Assembly (NCBI GenBank): GCA_029964075.1
Contig: CM057148.1
Coordinates: 29,691,916 to 29,755,915, forward strand
Origin: Patiria pectinifera
Lineage: Eukaryota; Echinodermata; Asteroidea; Valvatida; Asterinidae
Length of the DNA: 64,000 nt
Reading direction: 5' to 3'
The position numbers and the translations under genes are program-made. Under the pieces are notes generated by a model. The model saw only the letters and a list, made by a program, of their open reading frames with translations. It searched no databases and had not been told where the DNA came from. The first letter of the stretch is position 1; every line of letters starts with the position of its first letter. Positions 47,320 through 58,743 of this stretch are shown in pieces.

Positions 47320-49980
47320 AATGTGCATTAAATAAACAGCAATATTTGTTACTCATTTTTGTGTGTTGCTTTTCCGAAGGAAGGGGGGGGGGGTGGCCCC
47401 CCTCGCGACCCCCATGATTTAGAGAGAGCATGTGCTGTAGGAAACAATCTGGTGAAAAGTGAAAGTATTCATATTGACACATTTACCCTAAATTACCGGA
47501 CAAATGTGTCATGGAGGTGAACACGCCGACAGAATTTTCACAAAAACATGTAAAGTTGTGTAGATTTGGCGTTTCATTTAAAAAAGACTGCGTTGTAAGG
47601 GAAAATTAGAGGTATAGAATTGGCTGGTAGGCCTACATGTAAAAAAGAAAGAGACGTTTGTAAAAAAGAAAGTAACGTTTGTAGGCAACACCCTTTTTTG
47701 TTGAAAATATGTCCTCGAAAACAAAACCATGTCATGGAAATCCGTCCGTAGCTTTTTGAGTTGTCTTGTTAACAGACAAACCAACGCCGGTGAAAACATT
47801 ACCTTCTTGGCGGAGGTAAAAAGTGGGAAATGGTTTCAGTTCGGAGTTCGGCGAGGCTTAATTGACATTAAGGTATGCCAAACAAGGGACTTGCAATTTT
47901 TTAATATTGAATTAAAACAGTTATAAACAATCTATATCCTCTTAAACCTAACTTATAACACTTGTAGTTTTTTATAATTGATACGATCAATGGTGTTTTA
48001 AATATATATCCTTAAAAAAAACAATTCTGATAAAAACCTACCAGCAAGCCCACAAATAATACAAATACAAAATGTGGTGTTGTATGTGTAGCTTAGAAGC
48101 TTGGTAAGGTGGATTTATATAATATAGGCCCATGCGTACAGCAAACTCATACATGGAATATTTGTTACGCGAAGCAGGTTTGTCATCTGATGATAATCCT
48201 CATTTTGAGAATATCTCATTACAATCTTAGAATGTACAGGATCACTTCACCTTGCGAGTTCTTCGCGAGTGCGTTGGTAAACAAGCATAAGTATTAAGTA
48301 CGTTCCTTGGGATGGGCTCTTGATGAAATTTTCATGGTCAAAAGCTTGTTATGTCTGAGTTTTTGATTAGTTTGTCAGCGTATTTAGCAGTGGCTAATCT
48401 GGAAATCATGGAAGTTTTGGAAGCCCTTATTTTTTTCCGTGCACATCTGGTATACAACGGTGCCAATTGAGGCCATCAAGGATAACCATATACAAGGGCA
48501 CTGCCCGGTTTTCTTCACCAGCCAACAGCCAGGCTAAGTCACAAATGAAAGTGAGCGAGTGCGTCAGTCAGTCACTTCATCAGTCAGGTACAATGACTAA
48601 AGGCGCATCGCTCTGTGAGCAGCAAAAATAATTACCACAGCTAGATTTCAAGCAGGTAAAGTCGATGTCACGAAAGTGGCATTTAGCGATAGCCATATTG
48701 ATGTCGTGACTGCAAGTTTTATCGGCTTAATTGGGACCAGTAGGAACCATGCATCCTAAAATTATATCGATTTCAGTGCCTGCGACTTGTCAATGTACTC
48801 TTTTATATCAAACGAGTGGGAGTTCATGCACTCCATGCCATTCGACTGAAAGTATAGGGATCACTAGCCTTAGCTAATATTCAGTCAAATTGATAGAGTT
48901 TTCACTCGCGGCTCCACCGGGTTTATTCGTTTTGGTTGAGCAGCTGATCCCGAATAACGGTCTGGTGCCTAGTTTCAAGGGTAGTGCTTATACACAGAGT
49001 TTAACCAGCATTCTAAGTACTTTAAGTGAAGCCAACGCCTAGCACAGATGATATGCTTTTGACAAACATTCGTACTTTTCAGATAACTTGAAATTCAAAT
49101 CACACCCGCGAGTTGTCCTTGTTGACCGAGATATCCGTGTACACTCAAATTTCAATTTTTAGGTTAAGTGGCAATGGCAGAAAACATTGTGGAAACGAAG
49201 TCTTAAAGGAAACAAAATTCGTGCACCGGGTTTCAGCCAATGTAACGCTGGAACTTCGGCGCTCAGGTTAGATAAACCACTTATTGTCTATTGTGGCAGA
49301 CTTTTGACCTGGGCAATGTATACATAGGGGATGTTTTCTATTGGTGAAAATACCTTGAGGTGTTTGAAACAACACTAGTAGAGTAAAGCGTTAGTGTCTG
49401 TGTCATAGGTGGTGACCGTTTATACGCCATGTAGCTCATTATGTCTCAAAATGTGCATGTAACCTGGAAAGTCGGTGCATTATTATCATATACTGAGGTG
49501 CGTTTTGATGGACTCGCTACATTAATTATACCTGTTAATGGTACCTTTCGGAGACATTTTGATGGAGCAATTTTGCGCACAAGGCTAAGAGAATGTCCCC
49601 GTAATATAAACAAAAATATCAATAGTATAGGTTTAATTTAATCCATATTACATGGAGCAAAGACATTGTACTATATCGGCATTTGAACTTTACATGGCTG
49701 TAAAACTCAGCCAGTTAACTCCGGTACGGAGTTATGATGGTCGCCGGCTATAATCTCACCCCAGGCAATATCCTCGCTCAACCGTTTGATGAATCTCGAA
49801 CTATTTGAAGATTTAAAAGCCTTTAACACTGCCAATGTGAGCAGATTGACTCCGTGCAGGAAGCCAGAATGAATAGAAAGAAATAATGAACTTGTTCGAT
49901 GCTTACCTGTTTTATTATAAGGTCTTTGGTTTCGATTCGATACTCGTTGCTAACAAAGAGAACGAGTTCGAATATTTTCA
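47320..49980. other. No supported gene
   Basis: Unique-looking, with a small AGTC run near 48,570. No convincing exons or RNA genes. Confidence 0.5.
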
Positions 49981-49984
49981 CCAC

Positions 49985-50205
49985 CCAAGTGCGAGTGCAC
50001 AATATACTCTGGCCGTGTTGCCAAAAGTCATGTATGGAATCGATCAAATCGATCCTTGGCAAAGCTTAAAAATGCGACGCCGATGGCAGATATGGAACAT
50101 CATACTTTTGGTAAATTTTCTAGGGACAGACAGACCGACCAACCGACCACCAAGTGACATGTCGAAGCTTCTGCCCGAGCTTAAAAAGTGGACCTCTTAA
50201 GTAAA
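49985..50205 (+). repeat. Dispersed repeat F, copy 2
   Basis: Compact relative of 21,500-21,940: AGTGCGAGTGCACAATATAC, AAAATGCGACGCCGATGGCA, ATATGGAACATCATACTT, then GACAGACAGACCGACC and AAGTGACATGTCGAAGCTTC. Confidence 0.6.
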
Positions 50206-50719
50206 AGTGGACTTCTTTTGGTATTAAAAAGAGGACGGTAAATGTCGTAAGTGCTAGAAATCCAAACATGCGTACGAGACATAGACCAGAGCCATCCACA
50301 TCATTTCTGTACACATCTTCAGCCTTAATCGCATGGTATTGCATTTGACTTCATCATCACATCACACGCTGCATTTAACATCATTTCGTGATAGCACACC
50401 TGACTGAGAATCGACCTGCATGGAGCGCAGCACGGCCAAATTTGCCTGAACTACTCTTCTGTCACTAAAGCGTCATTTTACTATCATACTTTCACTCAAT
50501 CTAGAATATAGGAGACCCTACGATATATATATTTTTTTCACGTAGAGGGGAAACCTTTTTTTTGCTGATCCAGAGGGTACAGGATCCTCTTTGTACCTAT
50601 GTCACTGACTGACTGTTACTTGAGAATCGGGCAGCGCTATTGTGAAGGATTACCCCGTAACGCCAATATATAACGAATGAGCTAAATCATGCCCGTTGTG
50701 TTCACCATTTTATAGAGTT

Positions 50720-52075
50720 CGGGCGCTGTTGAGCCAGGTTTATATGACTAGCCCTTGATACTGATGTGACGGGTTTCGATGCTGTTATATTGCCATCTCG
50801 ACACGAAGGGTGAACCGTCTCTTTAAAAGAATAGTTTCATTCAGTAGCTTGTTAATTAGTAATCAGACTTTAATTTGAAAATTAACGATAGGTATATGCG
50901 CTAAAAGTGATTCATATTAATTTTGACTTATTTTCAATGAATCGATTTCAATCAAGGAAGCATTAATTGCGTGGATGCCTTCGCTTTTTTGGCGTATTGA
51001 ACATAATATATTTCATAAGTAAAACGAAGTCACTCAATTTATTTCAAACCAGGCACATTTGAAAGTCGAAGGTATCAAATGTCACAATTTAAACATGTTT
51101 AAATGTCGACTCGTTTAAAGGGTAAACTCTATACCAAGAAAAAGTAGCCTATATTTCAAGAGTGTATTTTTAATTTAAATGTACCTCAACCAATTACTGT
51201 TGTTCACTTCTGGGGTCCTATTTACATTTTCCATTATTATAAGCTTATCAGAATTCAAAATGGAATTACAAATCGTTGCAGATCTGCATACAAGATAAAT
51301 CTGACAAAAACATGCGCCTTTGACATGTTTTGAAAGTGGCATAAGGGGCCTGACATATTTTCAAAACAAATAATGGTGAGCACGAAATGCAAAATTAGAA
51401 AAACAATGACAAAAATTGATAAAAGGTTTCCAAACATAAAAGTCATTGTACATTCATGTTAAAGCCCTAAGCTTCGAGACAAGTTGCAGCGTGATCTATT
51501 ATAGACAACGCAGATTCATCAAAATGATAATGGTTTCTATTTACTTCGTTGATTGGATTCCCAATAAAGTCGTTATGTGGTCGTCTTGTGCGTCAGGTCA
51601 TTATTGATGTTGGAAACATGAACAATTCATCTCGATGGTATTTTATTTGCTACTCAATCTTGCCAGAAGTCAGCAAGGCTGATTGTCGGTAGGAGAAATC
51701 GTGGTCCCGTGATTATCCACTGAACGTTTTTAATTGGTTTTTGGCTATGCAAAATAGGACCTACTAAGGCAATGGTTTGAAAATGAAGGGCGGTATCACT
51801 GTTTCGTAAATGTCAGGCGGAGGAGGGACGTGTGTTTATGCTCGGTTCCTTTAAATTATAATTTGTTGTAACTTTTGCATGTTAAAGTTTTTACCTCAAT
51901 AGAAGTGAATCTTGCATTAAGGCAAACATCTGTCTGTTTTCAAAGAGTGAAACTATGGGGATGGGACTAGACAATTTACAGGGAAATCACACTAATGTTT
52001 GATTAATACACGTTAAAAAAGAGTCACTCCGAAAGATACTCGAATAAATGAATTTTTAACTGAATCTTTTAGTTT
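50720..52075. other. No supported gene
   Basis: AT-rich sequence before the minisatellite; nothing recognisable. Confidence 0.5.
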
Positions 52076-52079
52076 TTAT

Positions 52080-52665
52080 AGTTTCGTTCCGATGGAGTGA
52101 TTTTCATTCGAACGGGGTGAATTTTTACCTAAACAGGGTAACCTTCGAACAGGGTAAATTCTCACTCGAACAGGATGAGTCTTCACTCGAACAGGATGAG
52201 TCTTCACCCGAACAGGGTAAATTTTCACTCGGCCGATGGGTGAATCTCCACTCAAACAGGGTACATTTTCATTCGAATAGGGTAAGTTTTCACTCGAACA
52301 GGGTAACTTTTTGCTCGAACAGGGAATTTTCACTCGAATAGGATGAGTCTTTACCCGAACAGGGTTAATTTTCACTCGGCCGATGGGTGAATCTCCATTC
52401 GAACTCTGAGAATGTTTACGCAAACAGGACGACTCTTCACTCGAACAGGGTACATTTTTACTTGGCCCGGGTGAATTTTCACTCGAACGGTGATTTTTTA
52501 CTCGAACAGGGTAAATTTTCACTCGCACAGGGTGACTTTCGAACATGGTGAATATTCTCTCGAATGGAGAATGTTCACTCGAATGGTGAATATTCTCTCG
52601 AATGGTGAATTTTCACTCGAATGGTGACTTTTCACTCGAACAGGGTGAATTTGTACTGGAACAAA
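52080..52665. repeat. Minisatellite, 21-bp unit with 147-bp higher-order period
   Basis: More than 20 degenerate copies of a unit like TTCACTCGAACAGGGTGAAT. A distinctive block containing CACTCGGCCGATGGGTGAATC occurs twice, 147 bp (seven units) apart at about 52,222 and 52,369, so multi-unit blocks have been duplicated. The 3' end uses a shorter variant (CTCGAATGGTGAAT). Each unit is partly self-complementary (GTGAA...TTCAC). Because 21 is a multiple of three, long frames such as the 156-codon minus-strand one stay open without needing to code. Confidence 0.85.
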
Positions 52666-53073
52666 AATCTCTTTGGAAACGAGAGAGATCGCTTATGAGA
52701 TTGGCTTATATGAACAGCCTTGTACTCTCCTTTAAAAAAAAAATCCCTTAACCTTATTTTAATCAATTACTTTCAGAGTTCTATCTTGTTACTGGTGGTA
52801 CTTACCTTTGTGTTTTTTCTTCATTATTTCAATATCAATGTATTATACTTTATATATCCTATTTTGTATTGGTTCACTGGAGAGTGCAGAATAAATGTTT
52901 ACCGAATTCAATGAATCGCAGCTTGGTAGAGAGCCTTCGTTACTTCAGCATTTTAACAGACGCTATGGCGCGCTGTTGGTATATTCCACAATCGGGATTT
53001 TACAAAAATGGTTTGAACTTTGGTGTGAATGGATACGTACCTATAGCAAACTGCAGAGTTACTGGAATCTCGT

Positions 53074-53628
53074 CTACCAATTTTCGGCTGATCGTTTACC
53101 GAAGATACCCCCGCTCTGAAAGACGTGGGGGACGCCTCCCTTGCGTCTTTGCCGGCCGAACTCGCTCTCCTCCGCTGACCGCTTCACGGTCCATCTCGGA
53201 GGTGTCTGTCCCCTGCCATCCTCCCGCTTCCCGAAGAGACCCGACTGCTGATTGGCCCAGAGTTGCCGCTTCTCTGGGCTCATCCAATGGCTGCCGCGCT
53301 TACCATACAATCCAGTTTTTGTGCCTGGTAGCCAGGCTCTCTTGCTAGCGGACGAGTATTTGGACTGTAGGCTGTGTTTGAGGGCGGCCAAACCGGCGTG
53401 CAGCTGTTGGTCATTCCAGTCCGGAATGTCTCCATCCTTGCCTCCATCTACCAATGCTGTTTCGTCGCCCTTGGCCTCCCCTTCAGGTTGGTACTCTGCT
53501 AACCCTTCTGGGCCCGGTTTCGTCTCATCCCCGCTACTGAAATACACGTGAGCCCGGCTTGATGAAACTCCAAGTACCAAAAAACATACGATGAAGAGCA
53601 TTCTTGTCAACTGTCCATTCGATGCCAT
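53074..53628 (-). CDS. Secreted precursor of amidated G-(L/I)-(F/Y)-amide neuropeptides
   Basis: Intact 184-residue single-exon frame. Residues 1-25 form a signal peptide: a short polar start, a hydrophobic core from M10 to V21, then small residues. Residues about 31-95 are an acidic spacer. Three peptides follow, each ending Gly-Lys-Arg, the classical amidation and convertase signal. They are residues 98-108 (AWLPGTKTGLY), 122-132 (QLWANQQSGLF, whose N-terminal Gln could cyclise) and about 164-176 (GGVPHVFQSGGIF). Lys-Arg, or Arg-Arg-Lys for the third, precedes each one. The frame ends SAENW after the last KR. The ATG was chosen because an in-frame stop lies just upstream and the ATG is conserved in the paralogue at 62,136. 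A TATA box and CRE-like site lie upstream; ATTAAA on this strand at 52,758-52,763 is a possible poly(A) signal. The product should be stored in secretory granules and act through a receptor. I do not recognise the family. It resembles SALMFamides only loosely, since their SxLxF spacing is absent. Confidence 0.88.
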   Translation of the reverse strand: MASNGQLTRMLFIVCFLVLGVSSSRAHVYFSSGDETKPGPEGLAEYQPEGEAKGDETALVDGGKDGDIPDWNDQQLHAGLAALKHSLQSKYSSASKRAWLPGTKTGLYGKRGSHWMSPEKRQLWANQQSGLFGKREDGRGQTPPRWTVKRSAEESEFGRQRRKGGVPHVFQSGGIFGKRSAENW

Positions 53629-53718
53629 TATTCTCGCGTTTTACAAAATTTGCGCTCGACTAAAACTTGCAAACCTGACTTGTGGTAAATTTACCGCTAA
53701 CTTCGCCCTCCCGCTGGT

Positions 53719-53724
53719 TATATA
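53719..53724 (-). promoter_or_regulatory. TATA box of the neuropeptide precursor gene
   Basis: On the minus strand the sequence reads GTGTATATAACC, about 90 bp upstream of the start codon. This would put transcription start near 53,690 and give a short 5' leader. The matching place in the second copy reads ACACATATGTAC, so the box is not kept there. Confidence 0.55.
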
Positions 53725-53756
53725 CACTTTTTACGCGTGGGTTTATTGGCCGCACT

Positions 53757-53764
53757 CGACGTCA
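53757..53764 (-). promoter_or_regulatory. CRE-like site upstream of the neuropeptide precursor gene
   Basis: TGACGTCG on the minus strand, one base from the palindromic cAMP response element, about 35 bp upstream of the TATA box. The same 8-mer is kept at 62,248-62,255 in the duplicated copy although flanking bases have changed. CREs are common in neuropeptide promoters; binding is inferred. Confidence 0.45.
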
Positions 53765-54427
53765 TCACCAAAAGCAACGGCACAGACATAAGCTCCGCCC
53801 ATCAGAAGTATCATCCAATGGGATGATGAGTCTTTGCTACCGCGTTGTGACTTTGAGTGACGTCTTTGAGCGTGGTTTGCCATTGGCGGACGGTGATCCC
53901 TGCGCGTGTATGCACACTGATTTTGATTCCCAATTCACCACCTACGACCTTGTTATAAGATTCACGCCATCAATACATTGGTGTCTTTCTCTGTTTCATT
54001 ACGTGTGAAACAGTTCCGGGTTTTATCGTTGCTTACATGACTAGAATGATAACGCAATGTTTGCCGTCATTATTTTATTGACTACGTATTTTGTTGTTCT
54101 CTGACTTCTCAATTGCGTAAACTTTATTGATGATTACAAATCTTCGTGGAATTCTGCTTTAGTGGCTTTCTTGACAAAAGTCATCGTTTTCTCCACAAAA
54201 TACATTTTCTTTGCGTGAAAAATCTTTGTTTTTATAAAAAGAAGAGGTATACTTTCATTTCATTATTTTTCGTCGGTAACTGCTGATTTTAAGTATTGCG
54301 TCAGTCCGTCAGAAGAAAACGTACCCTTCATTCAGCTTATCCTAGCCAGCTTAGCTCTCAGACTGTTTTTTTTTTTGTACAAGAGTATTCGGGGTTTTTT
54401 TTAATTATCGAACAAATGATATTTCTA

Positions 54428-55190
54428 CAGCGTGAGTTAGAAGGATCTGGACCCAAATTAAAGACAATATTAAAAAATATGTAGCATTTATGAAACAAGT
54501 GCAAATGAGATATATGTTGTAGGCTGATAGTTTGGAATTTGGTGAAAGTTTCATGTATACCCTGTCTAAATTCCACAGAGAGAAAGTTCACTACACTCGC
54601 GCAATCATTCACTCAAACAGTCGGAAACTAGGGACAAGACGCATTAGAGTGAAATGTCTTCAATCGTAAAGATCGAGTTTTCACTCGAGCTTCGACTGAA
54701 GTGGTTCTTTTTTCGGACTATTTCAATCGAAAATGACAGTAATTTTCACTGTAAAGCGTCTAGTCCCTAATTTCACTCTTTCGGATTTAGAGAGTCCATT
54801 GTACCATTTTGAAGAAAAGCGCTAGCAAAGAACACTCGCTAAAATAAACACTCTGACCACGTTGCATGGTTCAACAAATTGATTGAAATCGCCTACTGAT
54901 GTGATGCAGTGTAATAACAAAATAAAAACCCAGGCATGGGAATGACTCACTTGAAGTTATTAACACATTAAAAAACAGGCAAAACCAATTTCGTGTTCAG
55001 ACTGGAAAATGAGCCACTTCAATGAAAATGGCATAACACCTCACCACAGTCACTAATTTGAAACATTAAAAATGTCTGTGGAAGACAAGGTAATAACCGT
55101 TCACATAAAACACTGTTTTTTTCCCAATATACTCTATTTGCCACACACAAAAATAGTAAACCTGGGTCCAGTTCATTCTGACTAGCCCTG
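54428..55190 (-). mobile_element. TA-flanked MITE G, copy 3, with nested insertion
   Basis: Inverted relative of the copies at 24,861 and 44,688. Ends CAGCGTGAGTTAGAAGGATC and AACCTGGGTCCAGTTCATTC...CCCTG are flanked by TA (54,426-27 and 55,191-92). At about 54,585-54,790 it is interrupted by sequence absent from the other copies. Confidence 0.78.
54620..54775. mobile_element. Small MITE nested in MITE G copy 3
   Basis: GAAACTAGGGACAAGACGCA and complement of GCGTCTAGTCCCTAATTTC bound about 150 bp; AGAGTGAAAT follows each end. The ends match those of the element at 46,961-47,110, so both belong to one family. Confidence 0.65.
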
Positions 55191-56629
55191 TAAGTGACCA
55201 CAATAAACTATTGATTTGACAGAGGAATTTCAAATTGGAACTAAAACCAAAGGCCCCAGTGTTGCCTTTCGTTGAGAGCATCAACAGAAGTCATGTCATA
55301 CAACGGCTTAGCATTAACTAGTGATTTCAGTTCAGCGACGGCGTATTCACGAAAGACACAAGGGACACAATTTCAGACCTTTATTGTCTTTTGTCTTAAA
55401 TTGTAAACAGTGGGTTGGGCAGGGCACGCTATCCATAAGTGCCTATTACAGTATTTAAAACCGGTGTCATAATTTGTATGAAGTTTGGACTGATACTATA
55501 TGTGGTCTCCTTTTCCTTATTTGGATTCTAACCGTCACACAACTTGTCGCTTGCCTGATTATCTTCACTTAGGCATGCGCAATACAGCCAAGGAGTTAGT
55601 ATGCCATAGAGTCAAGATTTCACACCACACCGAATCACATACATGCATCCCCTACTCTGTGCTGTAGAGAGATCAGTAACAAGGTGTGGCAGCCATTTGT
55701 TGTTAGGTTTGTGTAAGGCTTTGTCTGGACACTTGGACATGAGCTTGATCGATAGTGTTTGATTATTCCCTTGGAAGGGCATTTTCTTCTTCATTTTAAA
55801 TATGTCATCAAAAAAATGGCCTTTAAGACAAAAAGGAGACTGAATTTAAGAAGTGCCGTTCTTCAACTTTCAATTTAAATTAGGGTAATTGTATGAGTTG
55901 TGTGGGTGGCTTTTTATGATTTAAATCGAGGACACACATGTGAAGCATCATCGAGTAATTAAGGACAGGAGTCATAGCGAGAACGACTTACACGAAAACG
56001 TGTACAAAACAAATCTGAGATCTTGCAAAACAGTTAAGAGTGTAAACAAAAGAGCGATGGTGAGGAACAATAGAAAAATCCCCGATTTACACCATAAACA
56101 TCCTAGTGTGTGTGAGTATGTTTTTACATTCAATATGGGGACGTTGAACAGTAGAGGACAATAGTGTCCACAATCCCCGAAGGTCTACAATTGACGATCG
56201 TGTACAAGACATATAAGAGGTTTTCTTAAAAAGTTGGGGTACAAACAAAAGAGGGACAATAGGGGTCCACGATTGAAGGTGTTTATACAATATGTGACCA
56301 CCCCTTTACACAATTTGTGACCACAGGGAGCCTACCAGAGATTGTGAAGTTTCAAGATGATGACACCATATCAATTCGGCAAGAAACCTGTGTTTTTTAG
56401 TTATTAGCGCGCTGACAAAAGGTACGTCACACTAGTTAACCAACAGCGGTTGTTTCTTTGCAGAGCGCCCTCTCTTGGAATAGCTATGACTACTCGTACT
56501 ACCAGTCTGTAAATTGGTCTCCAGACCTGACAATTCGGACTATGCTGAGAAATCTTAGGTCTGTAGCCATCAATATAATGCGAGAAAACAGGGCAGGAAT
56601 CTAACCCGTAATTAAAATTTAACGCAACC

Positions 56630-57760
56630 CCAAAAATATAGTGTGGTGAGCGCGAAAAATACAATTTTCGAATTTAATAAAGTCAACTTTAATGGAACAA
56701 AATAAGCGAAACAATGAAGTGTGCTTAGGACAAAAAATGCAATTCAAATTGAAGTCGACTTTCATGGAACAAAAACAAACTCGTTTTCTGGACGATAACT
56801 CGTAAAGCACATGATGTGTTCAATTGAAATTTCCTCTAGTGATTGATTGTAATATATTATAGAAATCTGTTAAATATAGAGAAAAAGTCATAAAATGCAA
56901 ATAATATAACCAAAACAATGCAGTGTGTAAAGCGCGAAAAATACAAGCCGAATTGAAGCCATCTAAAATGTTATTTCAAATGAGGGCGCGCTACACAAAC
57001 AGTGGTGACAGCTGTAATGACTTTTTGTCAACTTGAAGAAAAAACTGCCCAGCTGACGTCAAAATCTGATGAAAACCCGCCTAACAGGACCAATAAGGAA
57101 ATCTGTCATGTATTGAGAGTAATTTTCGAATACTACAAATAATATAACCAAACAAATCCAGCGTGTTCAGCGCGAAAAATGCAATTCTAATATTCTTCGT
57201 TTGGGCAGATCGTGATCCGCGTTGACAGAAGTCTTTACGGTGGTGACCAGTATTTGTGTAGCGCGCCCTCTTTTGGAAGAAATTGATGTTGATAAAATTA
57301 AAGTGCCTTTACACACTGTAGTGGTTTTTTTGTATTTATCTTGTTCTTCAACGGTTTCTGTCGAATTTCAGATTGATTGTGTCGTATATAACGACCAATT
57401 AGTGGACGTAATTTGAATTCAATGCAATGTGTTTTTCTTGAGTTATCGTCTCCACAAAGAGTGCTTTTTTTGTTCAATTAGAAGTGACTTTTAATTCGGA
57501 TTGATTTTTTTTTGCGATTAGTACACTGTTTTTCTTAAATTATATTAAATTTATTCTTCAAGGGTTGTCGTCAATTTTTGACAGTTTTGTGTCCTATATC
57601 CCGAGCAATTAGAGAACAAACTTTCAATTCAGTGCAATGTATTTTTCTTGAGTTATCGTCTCCACAAAGTGTGTTTTATTTTTGTTCACTTAAAGCCGAC
57701 TTCGTTTGGGCTGATCGTGATCTGCGTTGACAGAATTAGTCTTTACGGTTGCAGACCAGT
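56630..57760. repeat. Degenerate cluster of direct and inverted repeats
   Basis: Recurring blocks: GCGCGAAAAATACAA (three times), ATAATATAACCAAA (twice), TTTCTTGAGTTATCGTCTCC (twice, and inverted in degraded form near 56,788), GCAGATCGTGATCCGCGTTG (twice), and GCGCCCTCT-type blocks. About 1.1 kb; no unit length is constant. Confidence 0.6.
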
Positions 57761-57844
57761 TAATAAATTCCCATAGTTCCTAATAATAAAGGCCCCTACT
57801 TCAGAAATCCAAGAAAAAGACAACTCTCTGGGGTGTTCAAAATG

Positions 57845-58200
57845 TTCATCAAATTAAAGCTTATTTCATCATCTTTCATTTTCCTTTCAATTTTCTGGGG
57901 GTATAACCAATGACTATTGGGAGAAAATTTCATGCACAGATGATCACCCCTAAAAGCAGTCCTGAATCCCATCGCCATTTTGAAAATGGACGCCTACGCT
58001 CCATTGGAAAATAGAGCCATTTTACTGCCGAATTGTATCCACAGTTCACAGAAATACGTGCTCGCAGTCATCTGCAAGGCTTCCAACCTTCTTTTGTACA
58101 AACTCCAAGTTCACGGTCTTCAAGGTGCTCTTATACTGAAGAATTTTAGGGCATGCAAAGCGTGATTTGGCCGGCGTAGGGAATTTCTGACCGATTTACC
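57845..58200 (+). repeat. Dispersed repeat H, copy 2
   Basis: Same order of blocks as 38,045-38,350, with TTGGGAGAAAATTTCATGCA, AGCAGTCCTGAATCCCATCG and GTTCACAGAAATACGTGCTC. Confidence 0.7.
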
Positions 58201-58743
58201 TGAACAGTACGGGAAGTTAGTGGGTACCAGATGTGCTCGTTTGGCTTACACACCCGGGCGTTGGTTACCAGTCGCTACTCCCATGCATCTGAATTCAAGA
58301 TCCCTATAGTTTTTCAAGAACCTCATTGGAACTCAGCAACAGATATCTTCAAATGTATCTCAGACAAATTATTTGTTTGGGGATTGGTGAAGTTTATTTC
58401 CCCTTTTTGAGGCATTACATTTGGGGTGTGTGGGTGGGTCAAAACAATTTTGAAAAAAAAAAAAAAAAATCGAAATTTAAAAACATTGAAAATTTTAAAT
58501 TGCCCTTAAAGCAGAAAGAACAATTCTACTGAAAAAAACTCTTCAAATAGGCCTACTGCTTGTTGTTAAAACTCTGTGGTCCTGTGTCGAATGCATACAT
58601 TATTATTGTAATGTTGTATTAAATAGCAAGAGCCAAGGAACTGCGCCAAAATTGTGATCGCTGCACTGCTGATGACCTCTCAGGCGGAACCCTCTGTATC
58701 TATAAGATGAAAGTAAGCCGCTGGATTTGTTTGTGGATCATAT

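Larger units (their letters stand above)
53184..54036. repeat. Segmental duplication, copy 1 (intact neuropeptide gene plus promoter)
   Basis: This segment matches 61,679-62,690 in the same orientation. Long near-identical blocks lie inside the coding part and for about 400 bp upstream of the start codon, for example around 53,790-53,930. Homology ends at ...ATCGTTGCTTAC at 54,036, the point where the second copy runs into a LINE. The copies are about 8.5 kb apart, so this is a local duplication covering gene and regulatory region. Similar divergence in coding and non-coding parts suggests limited constraint on the second copy. Confidence 0.85.

Noticed and set aside
52076-52546. 156-codon minus-strand frame with repeated VRVKxxP motif
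   Set aside because: It lies wholly in the 21-bp minisatellite; the period keeps frames open. Several frames on both strands are open there.
52869-53551. Plus-strand frames of 99 and 159 codons
   Set aside because: Antisense to the neuropeptide precursor, with no family features; its GC-rich coding sequence leaves opposite frames open.
53074-53628. Assignment to SALMFamide, kisspeptin or allatostatin A
   Set aside because: None of the C-terminal motifs fits: no SxLxF spacing, no Arg before the last residue, and no terminal FGL.
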